Assembly (NCBI GenBank): GCA_040222875.1
Contig: JAVKCG010000039.1
Location: 1-64,000 of the forward strand
Length of the DNA: 64,000 nt
Origin: JAJCYL01 sp040222875
GTDB lineage: Bacteria > Bacteroidota > Bacteroidia > Cytophagales > Cyclobacteriaceae
Reading direction: 5' to 3'
The position numbers and the translations under genes were made by a program. Of this stretch, positions 1 to 12,000 are shown piece after piece. Positions within the stretch are counted from its first letter, which is position 1. Every line of letters begins with the position of its first letter. Below the pieces are notes generated by a model. The model was not told the origin of the DNA. It ran no database searches and worked only from the letters and a program-made list of their open reading frames with translations.

Positions 1-3000
1 CCGTTACCTGATAAGTGCCTGCCCGCAATTCACTCACTTCATTGTTGGTGCCATCGGTGCTGGCAAATACCGCTCCCGTTAAGCTGGCACCTGTGCCGCC
101 TACTGCTGTCCAGCTAAATTCATAACCGGTCATGTCGGTTAGCTTGTTGCCATTGATCGTGAGCTGGCTGATCACTATGGAGCCGTCAAAGTCTGGTGAG
201 CAATCGTCATTGTCTGCTATGACTACGTCTACATCCTGCTCTATCGTAATATCTACTGGCGCTTGTGGCACTACCTGGAACGATTCGCTGAAACAGTTCA
301 GGCTACCATTGTCGTTTGGTGATCCTGAAACGGCTGCATCCGAATCGGTTACCCGTAGGTAGTAGGTTCGGTCACTCAAGCCTCTTACCCTACTGTTGTT
401 CAAGCCACTGAATGCTACCGTGGTACCGGCAGTTAAAGCGGTTGTATAGGTGTCATCGGTAAACCACGCAAAGGTGTAACCTACTGATGTCGTGTCACCA
501 TTCTCTAACCGTACCGCTGCCTTAATACCTCCTGAGCCTTCTGCTCCACCTGTGGCGCAATAATCATCTTCGGCCAATAGGTAGAATACTATGTCTGGGT
601 CAAATGAGTCATCTTCAATCTCGAATTCGAAAGGTCCCTCACCGCAACCTGTGCTAGCATTAGTCACATTAACCGAATATGTTCCACCAGGAAGGCCAGA
701 AATTTCATTATCTGTACCGTTATTACTGCTTGCCAAAGTGGCATCATTTATGTCAAATCCGCCAGCGCTAACAACGGCCCATGTAAATGCATAACCAGAT
801 AAATCACCAATTTTAGTACCATCTATTGTAAGGTCATCAATAACAAACGATCCATCAAAATTCGGTGAGCAGTCATTGTTGTCTGTAATTGTGATATCCA
901 CTCCCTGCTCTATCGTAATATCAACAGGTGCCTGTTGAACTTCAAACGTTGAAGTTGATGCACAATTTAAACTTGCATTGTCATTTGGAGATGGACTTTC
1001 AGAGTCATCCGTGTCAGTAACAATTAATGTATAATCATCATCACTTGCGCCATTCAGTCTACTTCCGTTAGTGCCACTGATATCAATTGTACCATCACCA
1101 TCCATCAACTGTGTCATTAAATCGCTGGACCTGTACCAAGCGAAACTGTAACCTGTTGTTGTTGTATCTCCATTTTCAAGTTTTACTGCCGCCCAGAGGA
1201 CACCGGATCCATTGATTCCACCATTGGCGCAGAAATCGTCATCCGCTCTTTGGTAAAATACAATTTCAGGATTGGTTGATTCATTATTAATAACGTATTG
1301 GAAAGTCTCTGTGCACTGCAAATTGGTATTTTGAACTACAACTTGGTATGTTCCAGCTGATAGATCAGATATTTCATTGTTTGTACCATTGTTTGTACTT
1401 GCAAGGGTAGCGTCATTTATATCGAAACCGCCGCTAACAGTAGACCAGGTAAATGTGTATCCTGTTAGGTCATCGCCCAGACTGCTGTTATTTACAGTTA
1501 GGTCAGTTATTTGAATACTTCCATCAAAGTCGGGGTCGCAATCATCATTGTGAGTTAACGTTCTGTCACCGTCCGCCACAAAAATTATTGGTGACTCATC
1601 CGCAACTGGCAGCGTTACAAGAATGTTACATGTATTATTCGGATCAGTCATGTCAATTACTTCCAAAGTGTAATTGACATTTGCGCCACCTGCTACTCCC
1701 ATCAATGTTGCAGTGTAATTATTTACATTTGCATCCATTAAAAATCCGTTGGATCCCATAATTGTAGTTCCATCCGTCAATGCCGTCCCATTATTATCTA
1801 TTCCTACATACCACTGATAATCATATCTGGTGTTAGCTTGAGCATTATCTATGGTAAAAGTTAGGATAGCATTCCCTTCATTTGCTGTTGGATCACAACT
1901 GGTATCCTGGGCAACAACTGAAGCAGTAATCTGAGGGTCTTCTGTTTGATCCTCGATTTCAACTTGTATTGTTGGAGTAAGGCAACCGTCAATAGTACCA
2001 AATACCTCATATGTACCCGCTGGCAAATCTTCTACAAAGTCGTTTGTCCCACCATTGTTACTTGCAAATGAAGCTCCGGTTAAATCAGCCCCAGTTCCCC
2101 CTACGGCACTCCATGTGAAGGCATATCCTGTAAGGTCTTCTGCTGGCATCAAGGCGGATTTCAGGGTACCATTAATTCTGGCATCATTGATTTGGATGGA
2201 TCCTCCTGGAGAATTGCAGTTGGTTATTTGTGTGATACCTAAGGATGCCTGATGTATTGAATGTTGATCCGGGTTGTCCTGAACTACGAAGTTTGATGTA
2301 ATCTCGCACCCATTGGCTATTGTTCCACCCAAAGTAACTCCACCTGCAGCTACAGTTCCATTTGTATTTACCATCGGATCCGCAGATGAGGGCCCAATGA
2401 TACCATCTCCATCATTAATAGTTCCAGAAACACTAGATAAAGTAAGAGTATTTGTACCTGTATCGTCTGCATCAACAATTGCAGTTACACCTCCGCCAAT
2501 AGTAACTGTTCTTCCAAGTTGGAAGTCACCGGTACCAGTGTATACCACAGTAGTATGGGGTTGCCCTAAACGACCAATAACAACAGAATAATCACCTGGA
2601 TCAAGGTTACTTAAGACGCTTTGAGTAGCTGTTGACGATATATTGGTATTTATTTGAGCAGCATTTCCATCAAACCACGTGAAAACAAAGTCTCCTGGTT
2701 GCGAGGTATCATCATTAAACTTAGTTGCATCAATGGTAATTGTGCCGTTACCATCAAAGTTGTATGGAGTTCCATCGATTACACAATCTGAATTATCTAC
2801 TACAATAGTAGCATCTTCAATCGGCGTGAATCCTCTTTGTTCAATTTCATCTGTAGCAGCAGCAGAGAAACATCTTGCAGTTGAAGCCATGGCGAATGTC
2901 GGGAAAGGTTTCTCCCTTGCCAATGCTGTGTAATCTCCAGAAGGAAGGTTAGTAAATGTAACCGTCATCCCTGGACCACCGGCAGTGGTACCGTTAATAA

Positions 3001-6000
3001 TTTGAGGCCACATGTCACCCGAACCTGCTGGAAATTCATAAAGAGTGAACATGTCGGCTGGAACACCATCACCAGCGTAAAGATAAATGTCATACTCCTG
3101 AATATCGTCTCGCTCACCAGCGAAGAACCCATTTGTACCGCCACCGCCTGATGTGATAAAATCATCTTGTAAGCCTACTGTTGCAGTACCATTATCAGGA
3201 CATTCTTCTACATGAGTAATTGCAAGTGTTGTTGTTGTTTGTTGATCATTAAATCCTATATCAAAGGTATCCTGATACCTGCAACCTGTAATCTGATCAA
3301 TCGCTACAACAGTATATTGACCTGATACTACTGTACTAATTGTCGAAGTAACATTAGTTGTGTTAGGATTAAGCGTATTTATTGTAGCAGAGGCAGGAGC
3401 TGTATATACAATATTAGGAGCAGATATACCTCCAATTCCTCCAGCTTGTTCAAAAACTGTTGATGTATTGGTAAATGCACCAGTTATTGTTGTATTGTCT
3501 AATATGAGAACCAATCCTTCGCTTTGATCTGCATCGCCATCTTCAAACAAATCAATGGCTGTAATTGTGGCGGTTTCTCCAGTGCCCTGCTCTTCTACAA
3601 CATCCCCAACTTCAAATATACCTCCCGTTACAGGATCAGTAATTGTAATTGAGCCTGATGAAGCCTGTAATACAGGATCAGTCACCAAATCATCTGCCAA
3701 TGTTGGATCTGATGCAAAATCTAAAGATCCTTCATACCATAATACATTAAAAGTATTTGCTGTTGTTGATGCAACCGTAACCCTTACTTGTCCGTCATTC
3801 ACCCCACAACTTGTCGCATCACTTTCATTGTCGAAAGTAAATGTGGGGGCTAGTGCTGTTACATTATCCACCACTTCTATCACTTCAGCGTCACTTGTAC
3901 AACCAGAATTAGTTTCTGTGACTACAACGGTATAGAAACCAGCTTGAAGAACAGTAACGTTACCGCCTACAATTACGGCATCAGGATGAGCAGCACTGGC
4001 CGCAAGTTCGTTACCCGCTGTTGCTGTTTCACCGGCATACCATACATAAGTATAATTAGGAGTAAACCCAGTAGGCTGACCGTTACTAAAAGTCATGGAT
4101 GCAGGATTCGTTTCGGGATCTGATGTTGCCGTTCCGTCTAAAGGAGCACATGTTGTTTGTGGGGTTCCGGAACCATTGGCATCAATAGTTGGGATACTTC
4201 TAATTACCTCAATTTGTGCTGTAGAAGAGCACTGGGTATCGTTATTAATTACCTCAACAGTATATGTCCCAGAGGCCAAGTCATTATTGGTATCAAGATT
4301 ACCACCTTCAGCAAGATTAGCATTTGTTGCTATCGCTGCTCCAGATACTGTACCACCAGCATACCAGTTAACGGTATAATCAGTAGGCGGTGCGCTTGGT
4401 GTTGTTACAACAGCCCTCACCTGACCTGTTGGTGTTGAAATATCGCAAGAAAAGTCATCTCTGATTACTGATGTAACAATTGTAGGTGTCGTGGCCTGAT
4501 CCGTTACTTCTATCACTGCATGATTAGATGTACAACCATTGCTTGTATCAACCACCCTTACTGTATAAAAACCAGCGTCTAAGTTTGTAATTGTTGCCGT
4601 AGCAGATCCAGCAACATCTCCAAGTTCAACACCTGTGTCAGTACCTTTTTGAACTCTAATATTATCGTCATCATCCAGGCGCATATTTTGATCTATACCA
4701 TTGCCATAATACCATTCGTAAACGTATGGCCCTGTTCCGGTTAATGCTGCAGGTAAAATTTCAAGACCTCCATTAGGGAAAGGATTATTCCCTTCACAAG
4801 CCGTGTTAGGAGTAAGATTGAAATCAGTACCGTCACCAGCTGAAACATCAATTGTCGGGTCAATCTTGCCATTACCAACATTAACAGTTACTTGACCTCC
4901 ACAATTAGTAGTTGTATGTACAAACGTTGCTGTATAAATACCTTCTGGAACTTCAGAAAGTACATTTAGTGCAGGATTTGCGCTAGGAACCGCTGTACCA
5001 ATTGCCGTTAGACTTCCTGGGGTACCTTCAAACCAAGTCCAGGCATAGTCACCTGGAACTCCAAATCCGGCATCGAGAGTTACAGTTGCCGATCCAGTGA
5101 ATTCATCCGGATAGGTTGCACTCATATTATCAATAACGCAAACTGTATTATTTGAAGATGCCGTTTGTTGAGCAGTAGGCAAATCGGCCTTGGTTACAGT
5201 AAATGTTACCGGGTCACTCTCGCAACCAGTCGACTGGTCGGTCACTACTACGGTGTACTGACCGGCTTCTAAATTGCCCAGCGTTGCACTGTTTACACCA
5301 GACACATTGGCTGGAATCGGTGGTGTACCTCCAGGTACAGCCTTGCCTCTATGGTCAAATATGTGCTCTGTGCCATCCAGAAAACTATCTGTATCTACGC
5401 CTGGGCCACAGTACCATGCAAAATCATACCCCCCACTGCCAGTGATATCTAGTAATGCGATAGCCCCGTTGGGGAATCCAGTTCCACCTGTACATACTCC
5501 AACTGGTGTAATTGTGTAGTCACTGCCTGGTCCTCCTGCGGTGTTCACCACAGGGTCGGTCTCATCGTTGATGATCGTAAAGCTGTCTTCACCGGTACAC
5601 TGGGTCGTATTGTTGGTGAACTGGACTGTATATGTTCCGCCGGGTATATCATCCAAGATGTTGTCTGTAGCATTGGCCGTAGGTACCGCAGTTCCTATCG
5701 CGGTCAAACTGCCTGGACTGCCCTCAAACCATACCCAGGTATAGTCGACCACATTGCCTACATCTGGTATCACCGTGATGATACCATCATAATTTGCTGG
5801 GCCACTGCCTCCTATTGCACATACAGTGTTGTCTTCTGTGTTCCCGGCTCCGGCTACCAAACTAACTGTGGGTACCGTCAGGTTCTGAGTAACGGTGAAC
5901 GTTACCGGGTCACTCTCGCAACCAGTCGACTGGTCGGTCACTACTACGGTGTACTGACCGGCTTCTAAGTTGCCGATACTCGCTGTCATCGCTCCTGATA

Positions 6001-9000
6001 CACTCGGCGGTACTGGTGGCGCTGGCGCAACCCCATTGTCTGGTACGGCCTTGCCTCTATGATCAAATATGTGCTCTGTGCCATCCAGTAAACTATCTGT
6101 ATCTACGCCTGGGCCACTGTACCATGCAAAATCATACCCCCCACTACCTGTAATGTCTAATAACGCTATACCGCCATTTGGATACGTTACTGCCTCGATA
6201 CAGGACGTCTGCGGCGTTAATGTGTAATCACTGCCTGGTCCTCCTGCGGTGTTCACCACAGGGTCCTCTACGTCCTCTCCAACCTGGAACTCTAAAGTGG
6301 ACGAACACATGAAACCACCGTCTGCAGCATTGTTATTCGTAATGACCACCGTAACAAAGCCATCGGGTGCATCGCTCAGAACATTAGAAGCAGATGATGC
6401 ACCAATTGGAACTGCATTTGCTCCTTCACCTAAAGCGCCACCTGCAATGGCGTTGTCAGCATCTGTATTTTGACCAAGATACCATTGATACAAGTAGTCT
6501 GTGGTAGGTAAGGGGCCATCAGGTGTGACTGTTAAAGATCCATCATAATTACCTGGTACAGTTGGATCACAAACTGTATTGTCATTACTAGCTGTAATTT
6601 GCGCAGTTATCTCTCCCGGATCGTCAGCAATTTGTATAACCACAGGGTCAGATGCACAACCTGAAGCGGTTGTAACTACTAATGTATAATAACCGCCTGC
6701 TACACCTGTGCTATTTGCATTTCCATCATTATCATCGTCATCATCTAAGATATGGTCATCATCGATTTCATTTCCTGGATCAGGTGATTGCCCAGCATAC
6801 CAATCAAATGTATAGGAACCAAAATCAGCAGGTAATATCTGGACTCCATCAAGATAAAACTCTTCAAGTTCGGCTGAACCGTTAGCAAAAGAAGCATCAC
6901 AAGCTTGATTATCAGTAATAATGAAAATATCACCAGCCTGACTACCTGTAATCAATACTTCGTCTATATAATAAAACTCGTTAGTCCAGGTGTTAAAGGC
7001 CCTCACAACAAGTTGCAGCGAGGTGCCCGATAAATTGGAGGCTGAAGCCGTTCTACTTCCGAACGATCCAACAAGATTACCGTTGGTCAATAAAGTCTCT
7101 GCTCCCCCATCAAGTTTATAATAGGCCCTTAGATAGTCTGCATTGGTTTCCATGTTGCCTGATGCACTCAAACTCATTGAGATATCAGCAGAGATGAGTG
7201 TTGAAATATCAATTACATCTGATTCCCAGACTGCCTCATCGGTCAAATAGTTAAATTGAAATTGATCGTTTGAATTTACTTGAGCAGTGCCGTCAGAATC
7301 TGTATAAGTTCGAATCCAACCAGCAGGAATGCCTCCATAAGACACTCCTGTGTTGTCAATTGTTCCTTGAGCAGTTGTCTCAAAATTTTCCTGATATACA
7401 GTTGAGATATCAACTCTTTCAACAACTGGGTATGCCCTATCATCAGAAAGCGTATAAGTCAATGAAGACTCACAACCATCTGCCCCAGTTACTATTACGG
7501 TGAAATCCCGCTCATTTGGGTCACTTGCTACAGGTAGATTTGCGAATGTAGAAGAGGTTACACCAGAAAACTCATCAACCATCGTGGTAACAGGGTCATC
7601 TAAAGTGCCATCTTGTTGATCAGGTGAGCCACTTGTGTCAGTTCCTACATACCATCTAAATACATATGGTTCATCAGGATCTGGATCACCCATCTCAGTT
7701 TCAGGTGGGTCAACTGAAGCGACCAATTCACCATTTCCAGGTGCACTACATAAAGAGTTAGGTGTCTCCGCTATTAAAATATCTGGAATTGCGGGTTCTG
7801 GTAAAATGGTTACTACCAAAGGATTGGTGGGGCAACCGGTGGTTTGAGATGTAGCTACAACCGTATATTGACCATCCTCCAATCCGGATAATGAATTCCC
7901 ATCTCCCGCATTAATTCTAGGGTCGCCGCCAGGTATCAAGAAATTATCGTCAACCAAGGAACCTTCATACCAAACAAAATCAAATCCAACGGATGTTCCG
8001 CTAGGTGAGCCATCCTGTATTACAACAAAAGCCGTTCCATTTGGGTCGTTTCCGAAACAATCAGTATTTGCCCCAACCACAGACTGAGCTACAAAAAATG
8101 CCGGTTTAATCTCTCCATTTAGTACCGTAAAATCCCGAGTGTTGTCGCAACCTTTATCCAAATTGGTGGCCAGGACCCGATACGGTCCTTTATCGAGGGT
8201 TTCAAATGTATATGTAACTCCACTTGCATCTGTGGGAATAAGTATCTGTGTTTCAACTGGTGGGTCATCTGTATCATTTCCCTGGAACAGTTTTACCTCA
8301 TATCCATTGACCAGAGGTTCATCTTCAGAAGTTATAGTAACTGTTTGCCTACCGTCATTAGGGTCACAACCCTCATCGGCTTTTGACGCTCCTAACGCTA
8401 TTTGAGGATTGTCCTCTTCGTAAGGAATATTTAAAACAATATCTTCTGACTCACATCCGGTTAAATTTTCAATAACTACCAGCGTATAATCGCCAGTTGC
8501 TAGAGAATCAAATACCCCTGTTGAATTAATATCCAAACGGGTTCCAGTTGAGTTGGTACCATCGTATAATTCAAATACTAATGGAGGTGCCACAAATGAT
8601 ATTGCATCTAAGAAGTTACCCGTAGTATTGTTGTTATTTGCAGTACTAATGGCCTCATATTTAAACCTTGTGGTTGTTTGACCTGCGGGAATGACATACT
8701 CACCAGAATAGACAGCCCAGTCATCATTATCGGTACCAAAACGCCCAATTTGCTCATCTGGGCCAGAAGGAGGCCCAATCAATAACCTAATTGAATCAAG
8801 GCCTGAACGACCACGGTGGGCAAACGACCATTCCATCAATTGACCTGGATTTGTTGAAAGGTCAAAGAACAGAGCTGCATCATTATTAGCATTAATTTCA
8901 GCAAATTGATTACCATCATAGGCTGGTACGCCTAGGGCGCCATCAGACCACATTTCTATTCTTTGGTCACCAGAAGTTGTTTGCCAACCTGATACATTAT

Positions 9001-12000
9001 CCTGATCATATGTTTTAATCGTTCCTCCGACAAAAGACTGCTCATGCGGGGTTGGGCCAGATATCAACGGCTCTTCAAACCCACCATTGGTTTCATCATT
9101 AATGGCAACCGTTTCCCCTGCCACAGTACCCGGCACATTACCAGATACTACGGCGACTCCTGAAGCATCTATGCGACCATCATGCTTGTCAATGTCGCAA
9201 ATAGTCTCACCGTTAAGAATTATATTATCATCAACCTGAAATGGACCAGAATCATCACCAACCTCTACCAAAACTTTATTGGAACAGCTGGTATTCGCAT
9301 TTGTAACTCTAACTGTATAGAAACCGGCCATTAGTTGTTGTGCCGTGTTGTCATTAGTTCCGGTTGTGGTTGTGATAAGATTTTCAGCAAGGGTATTGTT
9401 ACCCAAGAAAAATTCGAATTCCATATCGTCCGTTCCACCATCGCCGGTAGCCACGATTTCACCAGTCCCGATCGTACAGCCAGTGTTATCACTAGGGGTA
9501 GCTACAATCTCCGGAACACCAACAAGGTTTTCAACCTCAACAGTTTGAGGAGCACCTAGTGCGCATCCTGAAGTGTTATCAATAATTTCTACAGTGTAAA
9601 ATCCAAACTCTAAATCTGAAACGGTCTGCTGATCTGGATAATCAGGAACTAACGATTTGGTTTGACCTTCATACCAATTATAGGTGTAATCAGAGCTACC
9701 CCCACCGGAACTGGTTATTAGAATATTATCAAAGAATATTGATTCCCCATTGGAATTAGTAAACGCCTGAATTTTAAATGTCAGACTGTTACCGTTAAGT
9801 CCGGTCGCAGTGGCTGTTTCGCTTCCAAAATCGTTATTATGTGAGCCATTGTTAAGTGTAACCTCATTACCATCTAAAATATAGCTAACAGTAATAAAGT
9901 CTTCATTATCAAGATTCCCAGTTTCACTCAAATCGACTGAAATATCAACATCTGTATGGGATGAGATATCTATTGCATCAGACTGAAAGGTGACAGTTCC
10001 ATCATTTGTCACCTCAAACTGGTTGCTCTGCACAGACCCTGATCCGGCAGTTACGCTCCAACCTGGTGAACCCGATTCACTATCGTCATCATCAGAGTTG
10101 TCTTCAAAATCTTCATCCCAAATAGTTGATGCTCCTCCACCCCCCGTAACTGAGGCGGTTACTATTCCTGCTTCGAGGTCATTGCAATCTGTAATATCAG
10201 CTAAAGCTTCAGCGGTAAAAGGTATATCTAATGTTGGTGATACGATGCTTTCTTCAGCGACACCAGAGCAACCAGATACATTATCAGTAGCTGTAACGGT
10301 ATAGGTCGCAGCACTCAACATATCGGCTGTAGCTCCTGCAGCAACAAACTCTCCTGTACCCGAAAGTGTCCATTCAAATGTGAAACCTTCTGTAACCTCA
10401 AATCCATCAACTAACACAAAACCTCTTAATTCACCATTTGATGAAATACAATCGTCATCATCCGAAATTTTTTCGATCCCAACTGTAGGCGCATCCGGGT
10501 TTACCTGAGCAATTGTAACTACATCAAATAAGGTATCAGATGTACATTGATTTAGATCATAAACGCCAACAACCGAATAATCACCGACGCCCATATTGGC
10601 AAAATATGCCCCTTCAAAAGCAGGGCTAACGAAGTTGTCGTTTTTGAACCAGTAGAATGAAAACCCTGCGGTTATTTCTCCAACCTGGTCAGGTGTAGTT
10701 CCCTCAACTCGAACATCATCCCAGAAGTAAAATTCATCGCTGGCAGTAGTATTTGCCTCGATGATGAACTGAACGGTACTCCCACTTAGGTTTAAGGCCG
10801 TTGCTTCAACAAAACCAAGCGTACCAAAATGCTCACCATCATCGAAGAGCACCTGGCCACCTCCATCTAAGATATAATAGACTTGCACCCAGTCCTGAAA
10901 ATCACCTGTTGGATCAAGTCCACCTGCGCTACTTAAGGTTACAAACATATCGGCAGTCTGATAACCACTAATATCGATTACCTCTGAACTCCAAGTGATT
11001 TCACCGTCACTATTATTAGTGGCAAATGCCTGACTACTACCATTCGTGACCACCCTCGAATTTCCATTGTTTGGAGTTGTCCTCGACCATGATGTTTCAC
11101 CATTATCAACTGTTGAGTTTATGGCTAAATCATTAAAATCTTCTTCCCAAACTGTTTCAGTTATACCGGTAATTGTTCCAAAGAAATAGGCCTCCGCCTC
11201 TCCATTATCCGGCTTTTCTTCATCACATTTTTCTGTGTCGCTCAGTTTTTCAACCACTAGATTAAATGGGTTTGAATTGACATCAAGAGACAATAAATCT
11301 GCTCCTACTGTACATTCTGCTATAGTGCCGAAAAATTCTGATACTGGTGGATCACTACCCCTGTCATTTAATGATACCCACAACTCAAAATCAGGTCCCG
11401 GACCGTTCACGGCAAGTTCAAGCGTTGCAACATCACCTGGTTGAAACTCTGATAGAATAGTAAGCTCTGTATTTAATAGTTCTGATCCATCTAAACGTGG
11501 ATCACCATTATAAAATGAAACAGCCAATGGGCCACCAAGCTCAACATCACCAGTATTTCTTATTTGGAAGGATGCGTTAAAATCACTGTCCGGGCAGGTT
11601 GGTGTTTCGGCCGACAAACTGCCATCAACCATTTCCAAATCCGGGAAAACGGGGTTTGGACATCCCTGGGCGTCAAGAATGGGTGCTTGATTCAGGAATA
11701 CATTTAAAGGCTGAAAACTAAGGGGGTTACCTTCGCAATCCAGATCACTAAAAACTCCTGCCATGCTCTGTTGCTGCTGGGGAATAGTCAGATCATCGTT
11801 TACGTTTACATTGAAAAATGCATGCTGGTTCCATACAGGCCTTGATGGCAGCCATTGTTCACCGTCAGATTCATAAATTCTTATCTGGCTATCAATGGAG
11901 CCACTATAAGGGCTAAATGAAATATTGTCGTCTGTTGCACAGGGAATACAAATTTCACTGGATCCATCAGAATCAACGTCTGCAACAATTGGGTAGTCAT

